This document shows, one piece after another, positions 1-6,603 of a stretch of 25,387 nt of DNA. A program made the position numbers and the translations under genes. How positions within the stretch are numbered: the first letter of the stretch is position 1; each line of letters opens with the position of its first letter. The notes under the pieces are model-generated. The model was given only the letters and a program-made list of their open reading frames with translations. It ran no database searches and was not told where the DNA came from. This stretch comes from Faecalibacterium sp. CAG:74 (GTDB lineage Bacteria; Bacillota; Clostridia; Christensenellales; Aristaeellaceae), in assembly GCA_000437595.1 (NCBI GenBank), contig FR899891.1, forward strand, positions 1 to 25,387, read 5' to 3'.

Positions 1-50
1 TCGGAAAGCCCCCTCGTCGCCTCCGCAGAGGCGATTCCCCCTGCCCCGGC
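1..50 (+). repeat. Partial copy of modular hairpin repeat (family 1), cut by the window edge
   Basis: Bases 1-33 match 5272-5304 closely: both read TCGGAAAGCCCCC, then a short linker, then CGCCTC-cgca-GAGGCG (18-23 with 28-33). The left half of the element, including the GGGTCAAG box seen in other copies, lies outside the window. The element ends about 25 bases before the stop codon of the minus-strand M42 peptidase gene. Confidence 0.6.
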
Positions 51-74
51 AAAATTCAAGCATGGAAATGCTGT

Positions 75-1112
75 TTACTCGAACAGATACCCCTCAATAA
101 CTTTGAGCGTATTCAACGCCCCATCCCGATGGCTGCGTTCATACCCGTGCGACGCATACACACCCGCGCCAATCAGCCCGTGGCGAATGTCATACCCCGC
201 CCGCAGGGTCGCTTCCACATCCGACCCGTAGTGCGGATACACATCCACCGCATAGTCCGCCCCTTCGCGTTTGGCGGCGGCAATCAGCTTCCGCACGACA
301 TCATAGCTGTACGGCCCGCCGGAGTCCTTCGCGCAGATGGACACCTGCCGTTCGGTGCACTGCACACCTTCGCCGACGCAGCCCATATCCACCGAAATCG
401 CCTCCGTCACGCCATCCGGCACCGACGCCGAGCCGCCATGCCCGACTTCCTCATACACCGTGACGTGGACGTACACGCGGCGCTTCGGCGTCAGATTCTC
501 GTCCTTCAAATACTGCGCGAACGCCTGCAAGATGCCGACAGACAGCTTATCATCCAGGAAGCGGCTCTTGATGTACCCGCTTTCGGTGATGCGGCTGCGC
601 GGGTCAAAGCAGACGAAATCGCCCACGTCGATGCCGAGCTTGCGAACATCCTCCGCCGAGCGGACGTCCTCGTCCAGCACGACCTCCACCGTGTCGAACG
701 TGCGCGGCGTGGTGCTGTAATTGCCGTTGACGTGGACGGACGCGTCGCAGAGCTGCACCGTGCCGTCAATAGTGCCGCTGAACTTCGTAATCACGCGCAC
801 ATTCTCCGCTTCGGCGTTGTTGGCGTTCATGCCGCCGACATTGGTGATGCGCAGGCGGCCATTGCCCTTAATCTGCGCGACCATGCCGCCGAGCGTGTCC
901 GTGTGGGCTTCCAGCAGCAGCGCGTCCTGCGTGTCTTCGCCGCCCAAATCAATCAGCACGCCGCCCTTGCGGGTGATTTTCGCGTCGTACCCCATCTGGG
1001 CGAACTGCGCCTGCACATACTTCGCCGCCACTTCGGTATACCCCGACGGGCTGTCAATCCCCAGCAGCCGCACGGTATTTTCCAGCGCAAGCTGCGCGTA
1101 CTTTTCCTGCAT
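75..1112 (-). CDS. M42 family metallo-aminopeptidase
   Basis: Cytoplasmic metal-dependent aminopeptidase of family M42 (glutamyl aminopeptidase/FrvX/PepA-like), expected to trim N-terminal residues from peptides as a large oligomeric particle. The 345-residue length is normal. The co-catalytic metal ligands can be placed: H70 in AHTD, D187 in FLDD, E222 in YEEVGHG, D242 in VDMG and H322 in ASHGYER, with E221 as the likely general base. The start at 1112 is chosen because GGAAGGAGG lies 7 bases upstream; the open frame continues 46 codons further, but that part is arginine-rich sequence read from an intergenic repeat. It lies downstream of the FNT channel gene on the same strand, separated by the repeat. 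Substrate specificity within M42 cannot be read from the sequence. Confidence 0.93.
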   Translation of the reverse strand: MQEKYAQLALENTVRLLGIDSPSGYTEVAAKYVQAQFAQMGYDAKITRKGGVLIDLGGEDTQDALLLEAHTDTLGGMVAQIKGNGRLRITNVGGMNANNAEAENVRVITKFSGTIDGTVQLCDASVHVNGNYSTTPRTFDTVEVVLDEDVRSAEDVRKLGIDVGDFVCFDPRSRITESGYIKSRFLDDKLSVGILQAFAQYLKDENLTPKRRVYVHVTVYEEVGHGGSASVPDGVTEAISVDMGCVGEGVQCTERQVSICAKDSGGPYSYDVVRKLIAAAKREGADYAVDVYPHYGSDVEATLRAGYDIRHGLIGAGVYASHGYERSHRDGALNTLKVIEGYLFE

Positions 1113-1127
1113 AATTGACCTCCTTCC

Positions 1128-1274
1128 GGGGCTTCGCCCCAGACCCCACCAGAGGCGCTGCCTCTGGACTCTGCAAGGGGCAGACGAAAAGGGACGAAGT
1201 CCCCCCCTTGACCCCTTTCGCGCGATTGAGTTGGTCACAACTGCATACAACTTCCGCGTGTTTATACGAGAACC
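1128..1274 (-). repeat. Modular hairpin repeat, family 1 (copy with CCAGAGGC module and tail)
   Basis: On the minus strand the order is: tail CGTATAAACACGCGG, box AAGGGGTCAAGGGG, a stem CAAGGGG/CCCCTTG (1204-1210 with 1174-1180) that contains a nested GGGAC/GTCCC hairpin, then CCAGAGGC-agc-GCCTCTGG (1149-1156 with 1160-1167), then GGGGC-gaa-GCCCC (1128-1132 with 1136-1140). It fills the gap between the FNT gene stop and the ribosome binding site of the M42 gene. The same CCAGAGGC module and tail occur at 24181-24297 in the same orientation. Confidence 0.8.
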
Positions 1275-1931
1275 TTACGCGTCCTTCTCCTGCCAGTCCA
1301 CCAGCACCATGCGCATCAGCTTGCCGCCGAACACGTTGCCGAGCATAATCACGAGAATCATGCCCATGCACTGCAAAATCTGCCAGAACGACAGGTTCGG
1401 AATCGCAATCGCCAGATACCCCATGTCCGCAATCGAGTGCTCAAAGCCGCAGACGATGAAGCCCACAATCGCGAACAGCACCGCCGCAATCCCGTGCAGG
1501 CTGTCCTTCGCCTTCTTGTAGCCGATAACCGCCAGATACATCAGCACGCCGCACATCAAGCCGTTCAGCAGCCACGAAACCGGGTTCATGCCGAGCTTGC
1601 CGAGCATCACCGCCGCGGCAGTCGCGCCTAACTTCGTCGCGCCGTCGACGACATTCGACCAGCTGACGATGGCGGGAATCACCGTGCCCAGCCCATTGAG
1701 CACAAACACCCACGCCAGCTTCTTCACCGGCGTTTTCAGTCCGCAGATGCCCGTGAACAGCGTGCCGCCGTTGGTGAGGATGAAGAACAGCCCGGCGCAG
1801 AACAGCAGCGCGCCGACGAGTTTATTCACGCACGAGAGGTAAACGGTGCAGCCGATGCCGATCATGATGCCGGAGAACAGGCTGGTGAGAAGAAATTGCT
1901 TTTGTTCCTTATTCATGCGAAGTGATTTCAT
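1275..1931 (-). CDS. Formate/nitrite transporter (FNT) family channel
   Basis: A 218-residue integral membrane protein of the FNT family (FocA, NirC, HSC-like), which forms pentameric channels for small monovalent anions such as formate, nitrite or hydrosulfide. About six hydrophobic segments are visible. Family signatures are NGGTLFTG (residues 54-61), GFEHSIADM with the central histidine H165, and GNVFGG near the C-terminus. FNT proteins are usually somewhat longer (about 250-280 residues), so this is a compact member. Two start codons are possible, 1931 and 1916; neither has a normally spaced ribosome binding site, and the only AGGGA lies in the loop of a palindrome about 14 bases upstream of 1931. 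The neighbouring genes do not identify the substrate. Confidence 0.88.
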   Translation of the reverse strand: MKSLRMNKEQKQFLLTSLFSGIMIGIGCTVYLSCVNKLVGALLFCAGLFFILTNGGTLFTGICGLKTPVKKLAWVFVLNGLGTVIPAIVSWSNVVDGATKLGATAAAVMLGKLGMNPVSWLLNGLMCGVLMYLAVIGYKKAKDSLHGIAAVLFAIVGFIVCGFEHSIADMGYLAIAIPNLSFWQILQCMGMILVIMLGNVFGGKLMRMVLVDWQEKDA

Positions 1932-1939
1932 TTCATTGA

Positions 1940-1955
1940 TGACAGTTCCCTGTCA
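1940..1955. promoter_or_regulatory. Palindrome in the FNT leader (operator or RNA hairpin)
   Basis: Perfect inverted repeat TGACAG-N4-CTGTCA just upstream of the FNT start codon and downstream of the predicted transcription start. It shares the GACAG half-site with the palindrome at 1980-1999. It could be a repressor site, or in RNA a hairpin whose loop holds the only AGGGA near the start codon. Confidence 0.45.
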
Positions 1956-1972
1956 ATTCGTTGCCGTTCCCC

Positions 1973-2001
1973 AGCATACGACAGAAATCGGGTTCTGTCA
2001 A
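1973..2001 (-). promoter_or_regulatory. Sigma-A-like promoter for the FNT channel gene with overlapping palindrome
   Basis: On the minus strand, -35 TTGACA (2001-1996), a 17-base spacer and -10 TATGCT (1978-1973). The spacer and part of the -35 are covered by the palindrome GACAGAA-N6-TTCTGTC (1980-1999), where a bound repressor would block RNA polymerase. The promoter begins only 14 bases after the stop codon of the upstream vanY-like gene. Confidence 0.65.
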
Positions 2002-2014
2002 GGGAAAATGCGGA

Positions 2015-2839
2015 TTATTCCGCCGATGTCTGAATCAAATCCTCCACCCGGCGCGCATCTCCCCCGGCTGCGAGGTACGCGTCAATCGCGGCTTGCAGCT
2101 GCTCGTGGAATTCCTCCAGGCACAAGCCGTTGCGCCAGATGTAGCGCGCAACTTCCTTGCCCACATAGCGCAGGTGCCACGGTTCATAGTTGATTTCGGT
2201 GATGTCCTGCTTGTCCTCCGGATAGCGGATGACGAATCCGTACTCATAGCAGTGTTCCGCCATCCACTGGCATTCCGGCGTGGACGCCATATTCGAGTTC
2301 ATGGACTTGTCCTTCCACGACCCCGGCACGACGTCGCAGCCCAAACCCGTTTGGTGGTCGCTCGCGCCGGGCTTGCTCACCCAGCCATCATCCTTGCCGT
2401 TGTTGCGTTCCAGCCGATTGTTGTACATGGTTTTCTGCGTCTTGTAGGCGCGGTAGGCGCTCTTCAAGTACAGCTTGTATCCTGCTTCCTCCGCGCCGGC
2501 AAACAGCTCCGCCAATGCTTCCGCGCATTCCGACTGCAAGTACATCGTTCCCGCGCCGGGGGCAGCCCGCAGCTTCATCTTCGTTTTCGACGACGGCTCA
2601 TAGGTCGAGGAGAGCAGGCATTCCTTGTTTGCCAGCTTAATCAGTTCCGGGTCGAGGTCGCTCAGGCTCAGAGCGAAATTCCATTCCAGCGGGTCAATGC
2701 GCGGATCCTCAATAGTCACGCCGGGAATGTCACTGAGGTCGTACTCCTCGTTTTCCTCCGCCAGCGCAGGCATCGACACGCACCCCAGCAATAGTGCCGC
2801 GCACAGCGCCGCCGAAAGCTGCTTCTTCCACTGCTTCAT
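2015..2839 (-). CDS. VanY-type D-alanyl-D-alanine carboxypeptidase, exported (downstream copy)
   Basis: Zinc D,D-carboxypeptidase of the M15B/VanY family, expected outside the membrane where it removes the terminal D-Ala from peptidoglycan stem peptides. The 274-residue protein has the zinc ligands H162 and D169 in SDHQTGLGCD and H222 in EPWH, with catalytic E219. The N-terminus (MKQWKK, hydrophobic stretch) is a signal peptide; it contains both LLLGC, a possible lipobox at C20, and ALA-E at 25-28, a possible type I site, so lipoprotein versus secreted form is undecided. The start is set by the ATGA overlap with the upstream paralogue, which suggests translational coupling. No vanRS, vanHAX or D-Ala:D-Lac ligase gene is nearby, so this is more likely wall remodelling than glycopeptide resistance. 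Confidence 0.9.
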   Translation of the reverse strand: MKQWKKQLSAALCAALLLGCVSMPALAEENEEYDLSDIPGVTIEDPRIDPLEWNFALSLSDLDPELIKLANKECLLSSTYEPSSKTKMKLRAAPGAGTMYLQSECAEALAELFAGAEEAGYKLYLKSAYRAYKTQKTMYNNRLERNNGKDDGWVSKPGASDHQTGLGCDVVPGSWKDKSMNSNMASTPECQWMAEHCYEYGFVIRYPEDKQDITEINYEPWHLRYVGKEVARYIWRNGLCLEEFHEQLQAAIDAYLAAGGDARRVEDLIQTSAE

Positions 2840-3555
2840 TCGCCTGATTCCTCCACTTCCACTTCGCCCAGATACGTCCCTTCGACGATGCCCAGCAGCC
2901 GCTCGTTGCGCACAATTTGCAGGTACTCCTCCAGCGGCATTTCCTGCTCGTGGATGCGCCGCGCGTTCTCCTTGCCGACGTAGCGCACATGCCACGGCTC
3001 GTATTCGTAGCCGGTGATTTCTTCCCAGCCCTTCTGGTAGCGGATGATGAACCCGTACTCCCAGCAGTGCTCCGCGACCCACTTGCCGCCCTTTGTCGCG
3101 CCGAAGCCGCCCGTCAGGTTCACCTTGTCCGACTTCTGTCCAACGTCCATCACCAGCCCGGTTTGATGCTCGCTCGCGCCGGGACGCGCAACGTACTCAT
3201 CCGCCTTTTCGACGCTGCCGTGCACGCGCTCCAGCTTGTTATTGTAAATCGTCTCCTGCCGCGCATAGCTGCGGTAGCCGCTGACGGCTTTGAGTGTGAT
3301 GCCAATGTCCTTCTTGCACGCATCAAACATTTCTTCCAGCGCCAGCGCCGCCTCCTGCCGCATTTGGCGAATCTGCCCCGGCACATCCGCGATCACCGTC
3401 TCCGGTTCATAGGCGCGGGACGCCAGCCACTGCCGATTCTGCAAAAACAAAAAGCCGTCCACATCGTTCTGCGGCGCGGCTGCGTCCAGCGACGAGGAAA
3501 TCATCATCGTACCCGCCGTCGCCAAAGCGGCGAGCGTTTCCAGCAAAGAAGCCAT
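2836..3555 (-). CDS. VanY-type D-alanyl-D-alanine carboxypeptidase (upstream copy)
   Basis: Second M15B/VanY-family carboxypeptidase, 239 residues. Zinc ligands are H130 and D137 in SEHQTGLVMD and H189 in EPWH, with catalytic E186. The two paralogues align well over this core (YRSYARQETIYNNKLERVHG here, AYRAYKTQKTMYNNRLERNNG in the other) but differ at both ends. The start at 3555 is chosen because AAGGAGGT lies just upstream; an in-frame TTG at 3573 would run through that ribosome binding site. The N-terminus (MASLLETLAALATAG) is hydrophobic but has no early lysine or arginine, so export is likely but the signal is atypical. It is the first gene of a two-gene operon, with a promoter at 3603-3630. 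Confidence 0.88.
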   Translation of the reverse strand: MASLLETLAALATAGTMMISSSLDAAAPQNDVDGFLFLQNRQWLASRAYEPETVIADVPGQIRQMRQEAALALEEMFDACKKDIGITLKAVSGYRSYARQETIYNNKLERVHGSVEKADEYVARPGASEHQTGLVMDVGQKSDKVNLTGGFGATKGGKWVAEHCWEYGFIIRYQKGWEEITGYEYEPWHVRYVGKENARRIHEQEMPLEEYLQIVRNERLLGIVEGTYLGEVEVEESGE

Positions 3556-3602
3556 AAGTACCTCCTTGGGCAATTTTTCGCGAAGAACTGCCCTTCTCTT
3601 CT

Positions 3603-3630
3603 ATTATAGCTTCTTTTCCGCCACTTGCAA
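3603..3630 (-). promoter_or_regulatory. Sigma-A-like promoter for the vanY-like gene pair
   Basis: On the minus strand, -10 TATAAT (3608-3603) is perfect; the -35 TTGCAA (3630-3625) is a partial match with a 16-base spacer. The first start codon lies about 50 bases downstream. The spore lipoprotein gene is transcribed the other way from the same 150-bp gap, but I found no convincing promoter for it. Confidence 0.55.
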
Positions 3631-3705
3631 GCGGTCATGAGCAAAATTTACATGTTTGAGCGGCGAAAAAGCCGTCCACAATAGCCGTCGAGGAGGCGAA
3701 AAGCT

Positions 3706-4281
3706 ATGAAGAAAACGCATTTGCTGTTGATGCTGGCGCTCTGCGCGACGCTGCTTGCGTCCTGTTCCGCCGGCGAACCCGACGTGACCCAGACGCAGCC
3801 TGTTCCGTCCATCAGTCCGACAAATACGCCGGATGAAAACACGGTGCTGCCCGGTCTGGACGATGACATCATTCTGCCCGACGGCGGAATGAATGATTCC
3901 ACGACCCGCGAAGCCACCGGCGTGACCAGCATGGACAAGGCGCGGCGCGTCATCGAGCAGCTGGAAGAGGAACTCGAACGGCTCTCCGAAGTCAAGGAGG
4001 CGCACGTCATCATTGCGGGCCACAAAGCCGCCGTCGCGCTGACCTTCGACGACCAGTACAAGGCAGGCATTGACGACCGCTTCCGCAAGATTGTCCGCGA
4101 GCGCATCGACGGCGTGATTGGCGGCATCGACACCGTCGCCCTGACGACGGACAAAACCGTCATGGACGCGCTGGAAGCCTTGCAGGATCGTCTGGACAGC
4201 GTGAGCGACATGTCGTCCCTGCAAGCGGAGCTGGACAAGATTCTCGAAACGATGAACGCCGCGAGCCGTGCCAAAGCATAA
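3706..4281 (+). CDS. YhcN/YlaJ-family sporulation lipoprotein
   Basis: A 191-residue lipoprotein: basic N-terminus, hydrophobic stretch and a clear lipobox LLASC, so the mature protein begins at C20 and is lipid-anchored. A low-complexity linker rich in Thr, Pro and Asp follows (about residues 25-65). The C-terminal domain contains AHVIIAGHKAAVAL, typical of the YhcN/YlaJ family known from forespore membranes and spore coats of Firmicutes; its biochemical role is unknown. AGGAGG lies 10 bases before the ATG. The next two genes encode DNA-binding spore proteins, which supports a role in spores. Only a short GC-rich hairpin without a T run follows the stop codon. Confidence 0.8.
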   Translation: MKKTHLLLMLALCATLLASCSAGEPDVTQTQPVPSISPTNTPDENTVLPGLDDDIILPDGGMNDSTTREATGVTSMDKARRVIEQLEEELERLSEVKEAHVIIAGHKAAVALTFDDQYKAGIDDRFRKIVRERIDGVIGGIDTVALTTDKTVMDALEALQDRLDSVSDMSSLQAELDKILETMNAASRAKA

Positions 4282-4314
4282 CGCGGCGGAGCAGCCGCCC
4301 CGAACGAAGCGTAC

Positions 4315-4345
4315 CTTTTCCGTGTGGAATGCTATCGCGGAAAAG
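4315..4345. other. Inverted repeat between the spore lipoprotein and SASP genes
   Basis: CTTTTCCG (4315-4322) and CGGAAAAG (4338-4345) form an 8-bp perfect inverted repeat with a 15-base loop in the 189-base gap before the first SASP gene. There is no T run, so a terminator role is doubtful; it could be a regulator site. I see no reliable forespore-type promoter here. Confidence 0.3.
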
Positions 4346-4470
4346 ACACGTTTCCTTCTGATTTCGTCCGACGGCGGGCATTCCGCCTCGGCTTGCAACC
4401 ATTTCCAGCGTAGCTTCGCCTCCTCCGGCGCATCCTAACCCTTGAAACCAGCGACAGGAGGTGAAAAAGC

Positions 4471-4674
4471 ATGGCCAGCAAGAACAATAACCGCCAGATG
4501 GTTCCCGAAGCGCGTCAGGCGCTGGACGACATGAAGTTCGAGATTGCCCGCGAACTCGGCGTGGATGTCAAGGGCTACGGCGGCGACCTGACTGCCCGCG
4601 AAAACGGCGCAATCGGCGGTTCGATGACCAAGAAGCTCATCGAGCAGGCGCAGCGTCAGCTTTCCAGCAAGTAA
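4471..4674 (+). CDS. Alpha/beta-type small acid-soluble spore protein (SASP)
   Basis: A 67-residue protein with the full alpha/beta SASP pattern: VPEARQALDDMKFEIARELGV, then GDLTARENGAIGGSMTKKLI. Such proteins coat spore DNA, shift it towards an A-like form and protect it from UV and chemicals; on germination the GPR protease cleaves within the FEIA motif (E24-I25 here) to release amino acids. AGGAGG lies 8 bases before the ATG. A second SASP gene follows 30 bases later, so the two are probably co-transcribed in the forespore. Confidence 0.95.
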   Translation: MASKNNNRQMVPEARQALDDMKFEIARELGVDVKGYGGDLTARENGAIGGSMTKKLIEQAQRQLSSK

Positions 4675-4704
4675 GCGACAAGCATGTGAAGGAGGAGTCT
4701 CATC

Positions 4705-4971
4705 ATGTATCAGAAGAATCAGAACCAGACGCAGGTGCCGAACCTGAACAACGCTTCCGTCCAGCATCCCTCGACCAGCCAGCCCGGCGGCATGGTGCCC
4801 GAAGCGCGTCAGGCGCTGGAGGACATGAAGTATGAGATTGCCGGTGAGCTGGGCATTAACCTGAAGCAGGGCTACAACGGCGACCTTCCCTCCCGTCAGG
4901 CGGGTTCCATCGGCGGCTACATGGTCAAGCGCCTGATTGAGCAGGCCGAGCGCCAGATGGCGAACAAGTAA
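4705..4971 (+). CDS. Alpha/beta-type SASP, N-terminally extended and with altered DNA-binding motif
   Basis: An 88-residue paralogue of the preceding SASP, with VPEARQALEDMKYEIAGELGI (residues 31-51), the GPR cleavage motif YEIA, and GSIGGYMVKRLIEQAERQ. It differs in two ways: about 20 extra N-terminal residues rich in Asn and Gln (MYQKNQNQTQVPNLNN), and GDLPSRQAGSIGG where the usual motif reads GDLTARxNGxIGG. The changed residues lie in the conserved second motif, which contacts DNA in this family, so its binding may differ. AAGGAGGAG lies upstream of the ATG. A strong terminator follows the stop codon. Confidence 0.92.
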   Translation: MYQKNQNQTQVPNLNNASVQHPSTSQPGGMVPEARQALEDMKYEIAGELGINLKQGYNGDLPSRQAGSIGGYMVKRLIEQAERQMANK

Positions 4972-4982
4972 ATCCGGATTCG

Positions 4983-5021
4983 CGCGCGCTTCGCAGAGAC
5001 AACCTGCGGGGTGCGCGTTTT
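4983..5021 (+). terminator. Rho-independent terminator after the SASP genes
   Basis: A 14-bp stem (4983-4996 with 5004-5017, including three G-T pairs), 7-base loop AGACAAC, then TTTTAT. It begins 11 bases after the second SASP stop codon. Its T run abuts the left end of the palindromic element at 5022. Confidence 0.85.
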
Positions 5022-5182
5022 ATACTATTTCCAGATAAGAATGCGCCAAGATGCGCCGCGAATTTTTCATTCTGGCTAACGTGAATGAAACGCAGCGTAG
5101 CAGCGCTACGCTAAGTGGAATGAGCGGACGCCAACGGGGAAAAGGCGCAAGCAGATGGCGCAGGTGAATCTGGAAATAGTAT
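5022..5182. repeat. 161-bp near-palindromic element with 15-bp perfect terminal inverted repeats (MITE-like)
   Basis: The ends ATACTATTTCCAGAT (5022-5036) and ATCTGGAAATAGTAT (5168-5182) are exact reverse complements. Further in, TGCGCCA and TGCGCC recur at matching distances from both ends. The centre is AGCGTAGC-agc-GCTACGCT (5094-5101 with 5105-5112). The whole piece can thus fold as one long hairpin. It has no open frame of its own, and no clear target duplication flanks it. A second small hairpin, TGGAAATA (5171-5178) with TATTTCCA (5188-5195), overlaps the right end. It could be a non-autonomous mobile element or a structured RNA. Confidence 0.6.
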
Positions 5183-5251
5183 TACATTATTTCCAAATGG
5201 TATACACCTCCAGTCACTGCCAACATGGGCAAACCCCAAAAGTTTGGGAAC

Positions 5252-5312
5252 CGAAGGGGTCAAGTGGGCGATCGGAAAGCCCCCTTGTCGCCTCCGCAGC
5301 GGCGAAATTCTC
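5252..5312 (+). repeat. Modular hairpin repeat, family 1
   Basis: Contains the family box GAAGGGGTCAAG, a hairpin CAAGTGGGC/GCCCCCTTG (5261-5269 with 5279-5287, one mismatch), then CGCCTC-cgca-GCGGCG (5289-5294 with 5299-5304, one mismatch). The right part matches the start of the window. It lies in the 407-base gap between the SASP and DacF-like genes, which otherwise holds the terminator and the palindromic element. GCATA (about 5315) and ATACAAT (about 5337) resemble a forespore sigma F/G promoter, but weakly. Confidence 0.65.
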
Positions 5313-5378
5313 CTGCATAATCGCCTGCTTCCGCCGATACAATGGGGACAAACCCGCATTTTAGAGGAGGAACAGGCA

Positions 5379-6542
5379 ATGCAAACAGGCAAACGGCTTT
5401 GGGCGCTGACATGCTGTATGCTGATGATTTTCCTGCCGACGGCGCAGGCGGCACATCCCCTGGAATCCGGCACGCCGATGACGCTGACGACCCCATCCGC
5501 GATTCTGGCGGAAACAGCGACCGGCACAGTGATTTTCGAGAAGAACGCCGACGAACGCCGGGAAGTCGCGTCCATCACGAAGCTGATGACGGCGCTGCTG
5601 GTACTGGAGGCGCTCGACCGGGACGAAATCGCGCTGACGGACAGCGTGCAAATCAGTCCGCGTGCGGCGGCAATGAAGGGTTCGCAAGCCCTGCTCGACG
5701 CCAGCGCCGTCTATCCGCTGGAAGACCTGCTGCGCACGACCATCATGGCGTCCGCGAACGACTCCGCCGTCGCGCTGTCCGAATACATTGCCGGGAGCGA
5801 GGAGAATTTCGTTGACCGCATGAACCGCCGCGCCGCCGAACTCGGCATGACGAACACAAACTACGTCAACTGCACCGGTTATCCGCAGAGCGGGCAGTAC
5901 ACCACCGCGCGCGACGTGTGCCGATTATGCTGCGAAATTGCGAAGCACCCGCGCTACAACCAGTATGCGTCCGTCTGGATTGACAAGCTGACCCACCCCG
6001 GCGGGCGCGTGACCGACCTGACGAACACGAATCGGCTCGTGCGCTTCTACGAGGGCTGCGACGGCTACAAGACGGGTTCGACCGACGCGGCAAAATACTG
6101 TCTCGCGGCGACGGCGGAGAAGAACGGGATGCGCCTTGTCGCCATCGTGCTGGGGACGCCCGTGAGCCAGACGCGGTTCAACGAGGCGCGGCAGATGCTG
6201 GATTACGGCTTCGCGACATATCGCCGGGTGGTGATTGCGAACAAGGGCGATTTGCTGGGGCAAAATGTCGAGGTTCGCGGCGGCAGCGCGGAGAGCGTTC
6301 CGCTGGCGCTGGGGAGCGGGCTTTCGATGCTGCTGAAAAACGGGCAGCAGAGCGGCTTGTCGCTGTCCGTACAGCTGCCGGAGAGCGTCGATGCCCCGAT
6401 TGCGCAGGGGGATGTCATCGGCTTGGTGGATGTGCTGCTGGACGGGCAGGTGATTGCGAAATTGAACTGCGTCGCCGCGGAGGATGTGCCGCGTCCGGGG
6501 TTCATCGAGGGGCTGCTGCGGATTCTTCGCAACTGGCGGTGA
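5379..6542 (+). CDS. D-alanyl-D-alanine carboxypeptidase, PBP5/DacF type
   Basis: Serine D,D-carboxypeptidase (low-molecular-weight penicillin-binding protein, family S11) that trims the terminal D-Ala from peptidoglycan stems outside the membrane. The 387-residue protein has a signal peptide (MQTGKRLW, hydrophobic core, cleavage near AQA-A) and all three active-site motifs: SITK with nucleophile S65 and K68, SAN at 125-127, KTG at 231-233. A beta-rich C-terminal domain follows, ending in a basic region (GLLRILRNWR) that may be an amphipathic membrane anchor. The start at 5379 is fixed by GAGGAGG 7 bases upstream. The position after YhcN-like and SASP genes suggests a DacF-like spore cortex role, but the vegetative paralogue DacA cannot be excluded. 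Confidence 0.93.
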   Translation: MQTGKRLWALTCCMLMIFLPTAQAAHPLESGTPMTLTTPSAILAETATGTVIFEKNADERREVASITKLMTALLVLEALDRDEIALTDSVQISPRAAAMKGSQALLDASAVYPLEDLLRTTIMASANDSAVALSEYIAGSEENFVDRMNRRAAELGMTNTNYVNCTGYPQSGQYTTARDVCRLCCEIAKHPRYNQYASVWIDKLTHPGGRVTDLTNTNRLVRFYEGCDGYKTGSTDAAKYCLAATAEKNGMRLVAIVLGTPVSQTRFNEARQMLDYGFATYRRVVIANKGDLLGQNVEVRGGSAESVPLALGSGLSMLLKNGQQSGLSLSVQLPESVDAPIAQGDVIGLVDVLLDGQVIAKLNCVAAEDVPRPGFIEGLLRILRNWR

Positions 6543-6561
6543 GGGGAAAGGAGCAATGATT

Positions 6562-6603
6562 GAAAACAGGGGAACGTCCGCAAAAGACGCTCCCCCTGTT
6601 TTC
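6562..6603. terminator. Bidirectional terminator between convergent genes
   Basis: An 11-bp perfect stem, GAAAACAGGGG (6562-6572) with CCCCTGTTTTC (6593-6603), plus an inner CGTC/GACG pairing. T-rich sequence follows on both strands. It serves the DacF-like gene (plus) and the SDR gene (minus), whose stop codon overlaps the stem. Confidence 0.8.

Noticed and set aside
1113..1250. Possible 46-residue N-terminal extension of the M42 peptidase
   Set aside because: It is read from the family 1 repeat; the internal ATG at 1112 has a strong ribosome binding site and gives the normal family length.
2015..3555. Vancomycin resistance cluster
   Set aside because: Only VanY-type enzymes are present; no vanH, D-Ala:D-Lac ligase, vanX or two-component regulator is near.
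5315..5345. Forespore sigma F/G promoter for the DacF-like gene (GCATA then ATACAAT)
   Set aside because: The match to consensus is weak and I could not tell it from chance; mentioned only as a possibility.
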